Positions 26,501 through 35,048 of a DNA stretch of 64,000 nt are shown piece after piece (within the stretch, counting starts at the first letter, position 1; each line of letters opens with the position of its first letter). Source of the DNA: Liolophura sinensis (taxonomy: Eukaryota > Mollusca > Polyplacophora > Chitonida > Chitonidae); contig NC_088307.1 in assembly GCF_032854445.1 (NCBI RefSeq), forward strand, positions 24,811,953 through 24,875,952, written 5' to 3'. The position numbers and the translations under genes were made by a program. The notes beneath the pieces were generated by a model. That model had not been told where the DNA came from. It made no database searches and saw only the letters and a program-made list of their open reading frames with translations.

Positions 26501-29500
26501 GGTAAAGTTTAAATCTATGTATCAACCTACCTTTACAGTTGTGGCAAGGTTTAAATCTATGTAACAACCTACTGTTACAGTTGTGGCAAGGTTTAAATCT
26601 ATGTATCAAACTACCTTTACAGTTGTGGCAAGGTTTAAATCTATGTAACAACCTACCTTTACAGTTGTGGCAAGGTTTAAATCTATGTAACAACCTACCT
26701 TTACAGTTGTGGCAAGGTTTAAATCTATGTAACAACCTACCTTTACAGTTGTGGCAAGGTTTAAATCTATGTATCAACCTACCTTTACAGTTGTGGCAAG
26801 GTTCAAATCTATGTATCAAACTACCTTTACAGTTGTGGTAAAGTTCAAATCAGGGTTTTCAAATCAGACTTTTCAAGTACTTTCAAGTACTTGAAATACA
26901 AATTCAACTACCTCAAACGACAGTCACAATCTCTGCTTTTGTATACAAACTGCGACAACAGGCGCGGCTTGAATACTTGTTTAGGTCATTTCATAAGCAT
27001 GCTACAGCCATGCTGTGGCATTCGACCACTATGCGGCCTTGTGTTGGTGCCATAACCGTCAGTTGGTGCAGACACCAATGATAATCAGATAAGCCATCAT
27101 GGATCCTTATAAATTTTCCACTGTCCATCAGAATAAAAAGCGCAGCTTAAATTATTCCCGCACAACACACGCTTTTGTAAACAGCGCCACTGTCAGTCAC
27201 GAGTAGTCCAGGGCGGACTTCAACTACTTTCAAGGTTTTCAAGGACCCGTGTGAACTCTGTCAAATCAATGTAACTACCTACCTTTATAGTTATGGCAAA
27301 GTTCAAATCAATGTAACTACCTACCTTCACAGTTGTGGCAAATACACACAGTCTACACAGCCAGACAACATCAGGCCTGAGGACATCTGGCTCGATCTTT
27401 GGGATGTGACACCGCTGATGGTACCCTGAAACAAAAAACCCCATTCTCCTCAAACAATGGTCCAAATGGAGTGAACATGCCATGTGCTTCTGTTGCTCAC
27501 CATCACCTGACCCTGACACAATTATCACTAATACTCTACACAAATCCCCCCACCCAACAAAATTATCACCCTTGCCTTGCACAATTATCACCCTTACCTC
27601 CCACTTACCCCTCCCGACAAAATCACCGAAGACTTACCCAGTCCACAGTTATCACACAGCACTATCTCATTGGGTCGATCTGACACATCGTCTCGACACA
27701 GACAGCAACAAATTTCACCATTATTAGCTGCTGCAACAGAACAATGCTTTTAACTCATACAGGTAAAATAATGTCCAAAATGGGTTACCGAAGAAAGTAA
27801 TACATGAAGATATAATTATTATTATTATGCATCCCCTTTAACAATTGTCTGTCTGGTTTCATGGGTCTGAACACAATGACTATATCCGCTACAGAAAATG
27901 AGGGGTTCTTTGAGGGTTGACTCGCCCTGATGAATTCTAGATTTTCCCAGAAAATAAGGGAATTCCATGTCTTTCATCAATTGGTCGTGCTGTTGCCAAA
28001 GAAATGTCAGAATGCTGTCATCATGTCATCATTCTAAGCAGATGATAAATGGCAATTTCTTCTGACCTCAGGAGCCTCCCACCAACTGTGTGTTCAAGCT
28101 CAGCTCGTGCTGGCTTCCTCTCTGGATGAACATGGTAAAGTCTGCAAGCAACCTGCGGATGGTCATGGGTTTTCCCCCGAGCTCTGCCCATTTTCCTCCC
28201 ACCATCAAGATGGCCACCCTTGTATCAGTGACATAGTCTTGAGTACAGCGAGAAACACCAATCAAATAAATAAAATTCTTCTGACTTCTTTAACACATGG
28301 CTTCTCTTGGACAAGTTCACACTATATACCTCTGTAGAAAAAAAAAACAACAAAATATTCTGACGAAGAAACACTTCACTTACCTTTAGATATATCTTTG
28401 AACATAGCCCAATGTTGTGAATTGTCTTCAAATTTCACAAAACATCGTTTATTCTGATCATCAACCTTAAACAAAAAGAAGACCCAAAAAACTAAATCTC
28501 GCATGTAATGATCACGGTGGCAAAACAGCACAAAACAATGGTAATATCCACATGTTATAGTTGTCAGAAACTTATAGTGTCTGTTAAGTGAGAAAGTCAA
28601 GCTCTCCTATTCAGGTTATGAAGAGAAAAATGTACCCAAGCTGTAACAATGTGACTGATTAATTCTGACCATGAATAAAACAAACTACAATAAAGTATGC
28701 TTACACACTTTAACTTTTAATTTCTTTACATTATACGCAAACAACAAAAGGTTACCAAATAAATTTAAAGAGGCTATACCAGATATTTTGCGCAAAAAAA
28801 ATTCCATCAGTGCAAGTTCAATCGAGTTTTTCCTATTATTCTAGAAAAGCCCACAGAATTACCGTTCACAAAATATCAGCCATGTTTGTATATGCGTTAC
28901 CATTCAAAACTGGCAACAAAGTTTTTACAGCAGGTCACACCATAACTGTTTAAAAGTTTAGAATCATTTGAACACAATGAATAGCACACCTGCTAGTCTG
29001 AGATTTACTGAAAGGTTGTCATTTGAGCTCTGTTTGGTAAATGTATAAGTTTAATTTGATAAGTGAATGTGGATTTTTTGCCAAAAATCTCCAGTATAGC
29101 CTCTTAAACCAGGAAGCAACACTTTCCCACATTCCAGGCTTGATCAAGGTAAGTTCAAGCAAGGTGTTTGTTTATACATGCGCAGTGCAACCAGTTCCAG
29201 TGTGTTGCTTGGCAACATGTCTTGCACATGTGCTTCTCTTTAAGGCAACTGTCTTATGTTATGTGGAACCAGCTACTAGTTCTTGCCAATTATTAGCTTT
29301 TCTACCACAAATACCGTTTGTCATGAAGTCAGCTGGTGTTTGTAATCTCTTTTTAAACAGTTTTTACTGCATTAATGTGCAAGAACTTTACACCAAAAAA
29401 ATCTCAAAAGTTGGCGAAGAGTTACCTCCCTTGCGATGGCTTGTGGATTTGAACTTGTGGTTTTCAAATACTGTTAGGCTAACTACATTTACGTAGCACA

Positions 29501-30385
29501 GCCTGGCAGAAACCCACAACCATCTGCATATTGCTGACAGACCTTCCCACTTTTTATGGTCTCAGATTTATTCGGAAACTATACACTACAAAGGCTTGAG
29601 CTGTTCACCTCCAAAGCCTTTAAAATTGTTTTGTTAAACTAAGGTAAGAAACCCATTAACCATTTTGCAGTCTATGGATTATTATGACTTGCATAATTAT
29701 TTATTTATTTTTTTTTATAGGTGTTTTACGCCATACTCAAGAATATTTCACTTATATGACGGCAGCCAGCATTATGGTGGGTGAAAACCAGGCAGAGCCC
29801 AGGGGAAACACACGACCGTCCGCAAGTTGCTGGCAGACCTTCCCACATAGAGCCACTTGCATAATTAAATGGTATATAGGCACTCCCAAGGTGTCAAGTA
29901 ATTATTGCCAGGTAAAACACTAGTCGATCAATCAGACTTTAACAACATTCCTGCTATATGGTAAGGATGTCAGTTATATATTCCTTTCATAGTATGTGCA
30001 CAGAAACGGCTTACAGTGGCCTTAAATGCATTTTGGGGCATCAAGAAAATGCAGCGGTTGGGGGCCACAGGCCACCAGACCTCCAGGTATTTTTGACCAG
30101 ATTTTCACAATTTTTCTAAAAAAAATCAAATAAGGACGCTACAAAAATTTCTGGATCCAACCCTGTGCTCTGCAAACCTAAATTAGGGCCAGACATTACC
30201 TTGTTGAGTAAATCTTCAAATTTTGTTCAACTGTCATTCTTAAAAATTACCTGGATGACACTGCCCAGGTAGAAAAGGCCGTCATTCCACCTGATGAGGA
30301 CATCTTGACTGACAGCAAACACGGGGCAAACAGCTTGGCGAGAAGACCTGTTTGCCACACCTCGCTTTCTCTCACGGCCACTCAT
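13867..30385 (-). CDS. MTF2: Polycomb-like protein (MTF2/PHF19/PHF1 family), 14 coding exons, 627 aa
   Basis: Coding exons in transcript order: 30385-30251, 28465-28384, 27730-27638, 27425-27325, 25646-25616, 25062-25022, 23724-23648, 22682-22630, 20381-20270, 18868-18745, 17430-17369, 17083-16925, 15540-15435, 14574-13867. Phases agree at every junction; total 1884 nt. Domains: Tudor (about 26-72), PHD1 (about 79-130), PHD2 (about 178-240, [11 protein letters not shown]), extended-homology winged-helix region (about 243-350, [18 protein letters not shown]), Ser-rich and basic linker, and a C-terminal chromo-like domain (about 585-627, [20 protein letters not shown]). Family proteins are PRC2.1 accessory subunits: the Tudor reads H3K36me3 in vertebrates, the winged helix binds CpG DNA, and the C-terminus contacts SUZ12 (established). 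The length is near vertebrate members (about 570-600). One gene probably represents the single pre-duplication form. Oddities: junction-derived minisatellites in introns 4, 8 and 9; a CAGCAG acceptor at exon 3; His63 at a Tudor cage position. Confidence 0.95.
14860..15035. repeat. Local direct duplication in intron 13
   Basis: AATACATGCAGTACTTTTTG plus GATACCACCCTTAACA (from about 14860) recurs as AATACATGCCATGCTTTTTA plus GATACCACCCCTAACA (from about 14981). Two diverged copies about 120 bp apart. Confidence 0.6.
15435..15540 (-). CDS. MTF2: Polycomb-like exon 13
   Basis: The acceptor TTCTATTTTAAG and donor GTGAGT bound 106 nt. It encodes [20 protein letters not shown] and on to [10 protein letters not shown], a basic linker. 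Phase 2 entry and phase 0 exit are required by the neighbours and are met. Confidence 0.85.
16925..17083 (-). CDS. MTF2: Polycomb-like exon 12
   Basis: 159 nt between a TGCACTTTCAG acceptor and a GTGAGC donor. It encodes [20 protein letters not shown] followed by a PPPPP run, the strongly conserved end of the extended-homology domain. Confidence 0.95.
17369..17430 (-). CDS. MTF2: Polycomb-like exon 11
   Basis: 62 nt. It encodes [20 protein letters not shown], aligning with the family's helix before the KEIKKKK block. The donor is GTTTGT, weaker than its neighbours. Confidence 0.88.
17555..17785. repeat. Direct duplication (about 130-bp period) of SINE-derived sequence
   Basis: GCAGGTTGCTGACGGACCTT plus AATACATGATTATAAAGAAT recurs about 130 bp later as GCAGGTTGCTGGCGGACCTT plus AATACATGACTACAAAGAAT. 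The core matches SINE family A. Confidence 0.6.
17788..18180 (-). repeat. SINE family C with an internal duplication
   Basis: CTTCAGTCATACGATGACAA is followed by two copies of a block containing CACTGAAGTATCCTTCT and ACACCAGACATGACACCCCA (near 17860 and 17985). A related fragment lies at 10625-10780. Confidence 0.55.
18745..18868 (-). CDS. MTF2: Polycomb-like exon 10
   Basis: 124 nt between TTTTGTTACAG and GTAAGC. It encodes [20 protein letters not shown] and on to [13 protein letters not shown], the start of the extended-homology winged-helix region. The single entry base completes the Trp codon begun in exon 9. Confidence 0.95.
18860..19215 (-). repeat. 39-bp minisatellite built from the exon 10 splice acceptor
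   Basis: In transcript sense each unit reads TTTTGTTACAGGTTGACTG plus a spacer TTTTGTTTACAAGTGAAATG. The true exon 10 boundary reads TTTTGTTACAG then GCTTGACG, so the unit is a copy of this 3' splice site with a few exon bases. About nine units or partial units occur, some shortened. Confidence 0.85.
19232..19583 (-). repeat. SINE family B, near complete
   Basis: Read on the - strand it has a tRNA-like head (GGATCAATCCTTGATTGAGT region), a body with GCAACGACTGGTTGACCCGT, and the tail GAGTACGACGTTAAACCCCA followed by CACT repeats. It closely matches 35049-35395. Confidence 0.8.
19857..20106 (-). repeat. SINE family A, near full length
   Basis: All parts are present on the - strand: the tRNA-like head (TTGCTCAGTTGGTTAGCACG), B-box region, central body and the ATAA-type tail. 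It lies inside intron 9. Confidence 0.9.
20270..20381 (-). CDS. MTF2: Polycomb-like exon 9, second half of PHD2
   Basis: 112 nt from a CCTGTATTTTCAG acceptor to a GTATGT donor. It encodes [20 protein letters not shown] and on to EYVKRLELK, including the last zinc-binding cysteines. Its acceptor is the final unit of the 45-bp array that precedes it. Confidence 0.95.
20371..21880 (-). repeat. 45-bp minisatellite built from the exon 9 splice acceptor
   Basis: In transcript sense a unit reads CGTGTTTACAGTACTTGAAC, then GCTCTCCCTTTTCC, then TGTATTTTCAG. Exon 9 itself begins CGTGTTTACAATGTTTGGAC after CTGTATTTTCAG, so every unit carries a polypyrimidine tract, an AG and the first bases of exon 9. 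Around 30 units span 1.5 kb, with shortened and lengthened variants (for example those with CATAACCTTTTCCTG) forming a higher-order pattern at 20580-21260. The units stay open in the exon 9 frame ([15 protein letters not shown]). Confidence 0.93.
22168..22405 (-). repeat. SINE family B, truncated
   Basis: AACAATTTTTCACTCATATG, the GCAGGGCGGAATTCCACCGC block and GATACGGGTCAACCAATCGT match the copy at 19232-19583. It stops before the tRNA-like head. Confidence 0.75.
22630..22682 (-). CDS. MTF2: Polycomb-like exon 8, middle of PHD2
   Basis: 53 nt. It encodes [17 protein letters not shown] between TTTCCAG and GTAAAA. The C-x2-C and W-F-H are zinc-site and core residues of PHD2. Confidence 0.95.
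22701..22863 (-). repeat. SINE family A, truncated, with internal duplication
   Basis: The tail and body are present. The segment AGGGCCCAAGGGA occurs twice, indicating a small internal tandem duplication. Confidence 0.8.
23648..23724 (-). CDS. MTF2: Polycomb-like exon 7, linker and start of PHD2
   Basis: 77 nt. It encodes [20 protein letters not shown] then CGGPG, with CCCTAACCAG acceptor and GTGAGT donor. Confidence 0.95.
24117..24268 (-). repeat. SINE family A, truncated
   Basis: Diverged body (CACACTGGGCCCAAGAATGT) with conserved GCAGGTTGCTGCAAGACCTT; no tRNA-like head. Confidence 0.75.
24449..24700 (-). repeat. SINE family A, near full length
   Basis: Carries the tail, body, ACTCATAGCGATCGCATTGG and the head complement GCTAACCAACTGAGCCATGG. 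Confidence 0.9.
25022..25062 (-). CDS. MTF2: Polycomb-like exon 6
   Basis: 41 nt. It encodes EAALQ-like helix [13 protein letters not shown] after the shared Ala codon. Bounded by ATATTTCAG and GTAAGT. This matches the helix between PHD1 and PHD2. Confidence 0.9.
25110..25475. repeat. Degenerate tandem repeat in intron 5
   Basis: Repeated blocks of GTTAATGTTTACACTGAAGT and AACATGTGAATGTG at irregular 55-70 bp spacing, about five to six diverged copies. Confidence 0.65.
25616..25646 (-). CDS. MTF2: Polycomb-like exon 5, 31-nt micro-exon
   Basis: Encodes [10 protein letters not shown], the conserved basic segment just after PHD1. Bounded by ATTCTGCAG and GTAAGA, with phases that agree on both sides. 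Confidence 0.9.
26045..26130 (-). repeat. tRNA-derived SINE head fragment
   Basis: On the - strand GGTTCAATCCCAGTCGTGG is a B-box-like motif with an upstream A-box-like stretch. No intact tRNA folds around it, so a SINE head is the likelier reading. Confidence 0.4.
26230..26850 (-). repeat. 42-bp minisatellite built from the exon 4 splice donor
   Basis: In transcript sense a unit reads TTGCCACAACTGTAAAG then GTAGGTTGTTACATAGATTT then AAACC. The true exon 4 end reads TTGCCACAACTGTGAAG then GTAGGTAGTTACATTGATTT. About fourteen units lie here, and two further copies next to exon 4 (27261-27345) are separated from them by an inserted element. Confidence 0.92.
26851..27260. mobile_element. hAT-like non-autonomous element inserted in the donor array
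   Basis: 410 bp beginning CAGGGTTTTCAAATC and ending ACTCTG, interrupting the 42-bp array in mid-unit. TCAAAT is duplicated on each side (26845-26850, 27261-27266). The two ends share imperfect inverted TTGAAAAC/GTTTTCAA motifs. There is no transposase. Class assignment is tentative. Confidence 0.6.
27325..27425 (-). CDS. MTF2: Polycomb-like exon 4, second half of PHD1
   Basis: 101 nt. It encodes [20 protein letters not shown] then [13 protein letters not shown], bounded by TTTGTTTCAG and GTAGGT. A further copy of the donor lies 42 bp downstream in the transcript. Confidence 0.95.
27638..27730 (-). CDS. MTF2: Polycomb-like exon 3, first half of PHD1
   Basis: 93 nt. It encodes [20 protein letters not shown] then [11 protein letters not shown]. 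The acceptor is CAGCAG, so exon starts at 27730 or 27727 are both in frame and differ by one Ala. Confidence 0.93.
28066..28275 (+). repeat. SINE family A, partial head
   Basis: GTTCAAGCTCAGCTCGTGCT is followed by the body and the tail AACACCAATCAAATAAATAA. It lies in intron 2 in antisense orientation to the host gene. Confidence 0.8.
28384..28465 (-). CDS. MTF2: Polycomb-like exon 2, second half of Tudor
   Basis: 82 nt. It encodes [20 protein letters not shown] then MFKDISK, bounded by TTTGTTTAAG and GTAAGT. Contains cage residue Phe57 and the unusual His63. Confidence 0.95.
29505..29556 (-). repeat. SINE family A fragment
   Basis: AAACCCACAACCATCTGCAT then TTGCTGACAGACCTTCCCAC, an isolated part of the SINE body. 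Confidence 0.6.
29697..29850 (-). repeat. SINE family A, truncated
   Basis: ATTTATTT-rich tail, GGTGTTTTACGCCATACTCA, and body to GGCAGACCTTCCCACATA. Confidence 0.85.
30251..30385 (-). CDS. MTF2: Polycomb-like exon 1 coding part, start and first half of Tudor
   Basis: 45 codons from the ATG at 30385. It has a basic N-terminus ([16 protein letters not shown]) and then [18 protein letters not shown] with cage residues Trp33 and Tyr39. The donor GTAATT begins at 30250. An acceptor CTTCTTGCAG ends at 30396, so ten UTR bases precede the ATG and a separate 5' UTR exon must exist. Confidence 0.93.
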
Positions 30386-32107
30386 CTTCTGACAACTGCA
30401 AGAAGATTAAGACATCCCACTTACTGTAATTCTTCAAAACATTTTGCATGTTTGCAAAGGTGTGTACTAAGGCATATTCTAAGGCTTATTCTATGTACAT
30501 TGATAAAATTATACTTTTTGTGAAGCCCTGAAATTGGTCAATGCAACCAATGTTATTTTGTCCTCAAAATTCAATTAAATATGTTCATCAACATCGCTTT
30601 GTATAGTGAGTTCTCATGACTTGCATATACAAACGTAGTAATTTGCTTTCTTCAAATATTTTAGTTACATTTATCAGGCAATATTCCCCATAATTCAGAA
30701 ATATTTTTTTTAGAGTTTGCAATAACTTGGCCATCTATAACGGGTATCAAAATTACCATGTATTTAACTTTGACTTTCAACTGACTACCTATGACTTAAC
30801 CCAGCGGCCGCATTCTCAATACATTAATACCTGTTTGACTGAACTTCTTCTTTGCACATGATGTTCCCTATCACATTATCTTGAAGTAAAACCACTGCAG
30901 AAAGTGAAAACACTAAAAAACAAGACATTCAGGGAAAACTGGTAGCTCACCTGATTAAGCAATTCGTAAAAGTGCATTATGTTCAAGTCAGGTCATGCGT
31001 TCAAATACTGACTTCTAAACCGAAATAAAGTAGAATGACACTGTCTTACATATGTCAGATATTATTCTCAGGTATTCACAGATTTTATCCATGTCAAATA
31101 CAGAGCTTTGAGTACAACATCATGACAATGGAATCTATCTTCAACTTCCCATTTAGCTGTATGTATAAAAGCATTATTATACTACCTACCTGAATGGGAG
31201 TAACTATGAAAATCAAATAACTGGACTGTCATTATTATTAAGCATGAAGATGATTTAGATGACACGAAAGATATACATAAAGTTTCAGTGAAATTGGTGC
31301 TATACATTAACAGGAATTGCATGGACAGAATCTGTGAACATGAAAATCCACTATTGCACTAAGTGCGTGAACAGGAGTAATTGTAAAAATAATTACCTGA
31401 TTCTAATATTAAACTTAAACATGCACAAGTTCAGGTGATAGGCAACACGTATAGTAAGTATGGAGACAGAAGGACAAACAGGGAGGTTCCAGGATGCCAC
31501 TAACTTTGCTGAGTGGGGTTTCAATAAAATAAAAAAAAAAAGCTCGTCTGTGCAAAGTAAGGAGAGGTATTGTAAAAGTGTCAGTGTTAGTGTCCGGTTA
31601 AGATTTTCTTTGTTTTGTGACCTGTTCAGGTGAGCGAGTGGGAGGCATTTCATTTCTGCTGAGGTATAGGGCAATGTTGGGAAAATAAGGTTAGGTGGCG
31701 GGCTTCCTCAGTGTTTCTCCTTCATGCGGAGCACAGTTGTAGCGATGCCTGGCCTAAATTGAATGGTACGGGGGCGAACTTCGGGTTTTTGCGACGATGG
31801 TATGTACGTTGGTTTAGTAAAAGTCTGAGCAGTTGCAGCCAGTAAGAAGGCAGTGTAAAGTTTGACACCCTAACCCCACAAATCGTGTGGTAGGCTCTAG
31901 CAAAATAAACCTCAATATATGCAATATATGCCAGTTTGGACAAAGGAACATCACCTGGCTTTAACACAGAAAATATAAATATTCATTTATTTGATGAATC
32001 AATTGATTTTTTCATGCTGTCACGATTAGATCTTTCTGACTTGAAATTTGCTCTTTTCTTATCTGTTGCTTTGTAGATACACGCATAGTAGTTTCCGTGT
32101 TACAGTT

Positions 32108-32352
32108 TATTTTATTTATTTGATTGGTGTTTTACGCCATACTCAAGAATATTTCACTTATACGACGGCGTCCAGCATTATGGTGGGTGGAAACCGGGCA
32201 GAGCCCGGGGGAAACCCACAACCATCTGCAGGTTGCTGGCAAAGAGGAAGCCAGCATGAGCTGGACTTGAACTCACAGCGGCTGCATTGGTGAGAGACTC
32301 CTGGGTCAGTACGCTGCGCTAGCGCGCTAACCAACTGAGCCACGGAGGCCCC
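32108..32352 (-). repeat. SINE family A, full length with target duplication
   Basis: Complete from the tail to the tRNA-like head complement (GCTAACCAACTGAGCCACGG). The 12-bp repeat GTTACAGTTTAT flanks it at 32099-32110 and 32353-32364. One of the youngest-looking copies here. Confidence 0.93.
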
Positions 32353-32848
32353 GTTACAGTTTATCACTTTGTGCATAGCTGACCTCTCTCAAATCTGGTG
32401 TTCATACCTATTCGGATTGTCATTTCGGTCTGAGGCTGGACCTTAAGTTGGTAAATTCTAGTCAGAAAATTAGGAGTAGGTGACAAAATGACAGCGGTTT
32501 CGAAATCGTCTGTTTGTCACACAGTAGAAAGGGCCATTTAGACAACAACTGATAGAAAGAGTCATTTAGACAACAACTGATAGTAAGTGCTCGCAAGCCA
32601 AAGACCCCGGGAATAAACTGCATCCACACTGTGTGGTTTTCAGCTGAATAAAAAGCGACAGAGATCTACTGGAGGGAGGTGGGGGGGGAGTGGAAAACAG
32701 CAACCGGCTTCTCGATTTGCTTTGCTGATTTCAAGGGGCCCTATACCTCAAAAAACGGTGCCACTGCATACACTGTATGCATCCAAGTCAGACGAATGAA
32801 ATTCCGGAGAGCAAATATTATTTGTGAAAACAATACCGGTGTTCTTAC

Positions 32849-32945
32849 CTAATATTTGACGATATGAGTGGAAAACCCGCTTCTTTTCCAACTCAAACTT
32901 GCCCTTCTCCCGCCATATTGCGATCCTTGGGCGTAAGGATACGTT
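32849..32945 (-). other. MTF2: Probable untranslated first exon of the Polycomb-like gene
   Basis: On the - strand a strong donor (ATATTAG then GTAAGAAC) ends a GC-richer segment downstream of ETS and YY1 sites. No long ORF runs through it; an ATG in the YY1 site opens only a seven-codon frame. It is the nearest upstream donor that could join the CTTCTTGCAG acceptor at 30396. Confidence 0.5.
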
Positions 32946-32955
32946 CACTTCCGGT
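32911..32955 (-). promoter_or_regulatory. Core promoter sites: ETS and YY1
   Basis: The - strand reads ACCGGAAGTG (32955-32946), a consensus ETS/GABP site, and CAATATGGCGGG (ending near 32909), a YY1-type site. This pairing just upstream of a splice donor is typical of TATA-less housekeeping promoters. Assignment to the Polycomb-like gene is inference. Confidence 0.5.
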
Positions 32956-32999
32956 AGTGACCAGAATGGATTTTAAGCTATTTTATACAAGATCCAACG

Positions 33000-34360
33000 A
33001 AAATAACCAAGTTTTCCACGCTGTAAGATAGCTATGCCTTGATATACTTGAAACGATCCGTCAATAGGGATCGCTGAACAACACTCTATTTTCTGAAGCG
33101 CACTATTTCCTCAAATAAAGGGAGCTAAGCGGGCGCATTCTTTTTTCTTTTTTTTTATTAGTTGTACGACGTAATACTGGCATCACGCAAGCATGCTACA
33201 CATGCTACATGTGCACTAGCCGATATTTAAGAATATATACCTGCATGATTCATGTAAGCCTAGCGTGTACGCATAGATAACATTTTAGTTATGTCAGTTG
33301 TATGCAATATGTTTTTTTTATTTATTTTGTTTCAAAAATTTATGTTATTGTTTTATTTTCGAAATCAATATGCCTATGCCTGCATTTATCATCTCATGCA
33401 TATAGGCTTGTAGGCCTATTAAAGCACGGGTACGGCCAAACCACATTTGCCCAGGCGTTTAAGCGTTGTGTAGACCCAGCTATAGAACGGTTGTTTACAT
33501 ACGGGACAAGGGCCTACTGTAAGACAGGCCTATAATCAATACGAATATTGTATATGGGCCTAGCTACTCTCCCTGGTAACGTTTGATACAGGTATGTTGC
33601 AGTATTCAGTATCTTAATCATATATTTTTGCGTTCTCTTAATGCCAATCCAGTCTACATGTACCAGTACGTAAACACTGAATAAAAAAGCAGGAGAATAA
33701 ATAAATAAATAAATAAATAATAAAACCACCGAGGATTCGATGATGTCATGTCAAGACTAAGACAAGAACAAAATCTTACTATTTAAATATTCAACTGAAT
33801 TGGGTACTTTAAAGGTCTTTTTTTGTATAAAGGAAAAACAGAGTATTCTATAATTTCCAAAAAAATTGTTACATGTCGTAACGTATGTATTAACTGTATT
33901 TCTTTTCTATTGAACAGAAACGTTTCGCTTGTTATTGGGCATCTTCATTCAAAGTTTCTCGTTAAACAACGGATATATTAAACATAATTGTAGAACCTAT
34001 GCGAAAACTTTCATTTTCAAAATTTCATTTATTGGGGTTCAAAGCCGTACAGAAAAATATGTCACATCAATCAATATGGGGTGTTATCATATTCACGGTC
34101 GCCTGGAAGAATTTCTAGTCCACGGCTGTTTGTTTTCCCACGCTGTCAAGCTATAGGCCTAAGTGTACTAATTTGGGTCTGTCAGTTGGCCTGCATGTTT
34201 GTCCCACGTGCCACACTTCGGTGTGCATGCAATAACTCCTCCAAATCATGTCTAATTTTAATAAAATTTTGTGACCAGGTTCAGTTCATTTATTAATCTC
34301 AGATTTAGTTTGAAACCACTCCAGTCCAGATAGACTCTGTTCTACTTGTTTAATGAATGT
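33000..34360. other. Intergenic stretch, no gene seen
   Basis: Unique AT-rich sequence upstream of the Polycomb-like promoter, with an AATA repeat at about 33698-33722. No conserved exon recognised. Confidence 0.4.
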
Positions 34361-34367
34361 CGTAAGT

Positions 34368-34522
34368 AATTTATTTATTTATTTGATTGGTGTTTTACGC
34401 CGTAGTCAAGAATATTTCACTTATACGACGGCGGCCAGCATTATGGTGGGTGGAAATTGGGCAGAGCCCGGGGGAAACCCACGACCATCCGCAGGTTGCT
34501 GAAGACCTTATCACTTAGGGTC
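34368..34522 (-). repeat. SINE family A, truncated
   Basis: TTGATTGGTGTTTTACGCCG, GACGGCGGCCAGCATTATGG and GGTTGCTGAAGACCTTATCA. No head. Confidence 0.88.
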
Positions 34523-35048
34523 GTACGTAATTCTCATTGGCATAATTGATTCCATACAAGTTATTGTTCCAAATATTACCTGGGTTTGATAAATACATAA
34601 AAATCTACATCTAGGTCAATTCATTCTGCACGTGAGCTCCAGATCTAGTTTTAAAACCAACAAAATATGTTTAGGTGTGTAACGGAATACGTTTTGCATA
34701 GTTAACGATTTCCTTGATTTTGATTGGTCGTTTGCTTCCGTGCAGTTAGTGCATCAAATATTGTCCAATTTTTACATCCCGTCTCTCGGTTCAATCTGTC
34801 ACAAACAGCTTTCCCGAAATTTTCACGACGGTTCATTGTGTTGAATGTTTCAAACTTGATACGTGTTCATTATGGAACGTAACAAGTTTGAGTTTCGGGA
34901 CATCTCGACCATTTTTGACAAAATGATGGCCGTTTTTCCTCTGATATTAGACTTCGTCTTATAGGTAGAGCTTTTGTTCTGGCGGCTCAAATCGGCAATG
35001 AACATGTAGCATGTATATTGATTGCGAAAGCAATTTCTTCCTTGATAA

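Noticed and set aside
26166..26841. 217-codon open frame rich in [13 protein letters not shown] repeats, zinc-finger-like at first sight
   Set aside because: Frame created by the 42-bp array and different from the exon 4 frame. No start context, no zinc-finger spacing.
26230..26850. CRISPR-like array of regular repeats
   Set aside because: Units are contiguous tandem repeats without unique spacers, in a spliced animal gene.
29041..29496. 151-codon + strand frame in intron 1 of the Polycomb-like gene
   Set aside because: No recognisable domain and low-complexity composition; it runs antisense in an intron next to a SINE fragment. Length alone is weak evidence.
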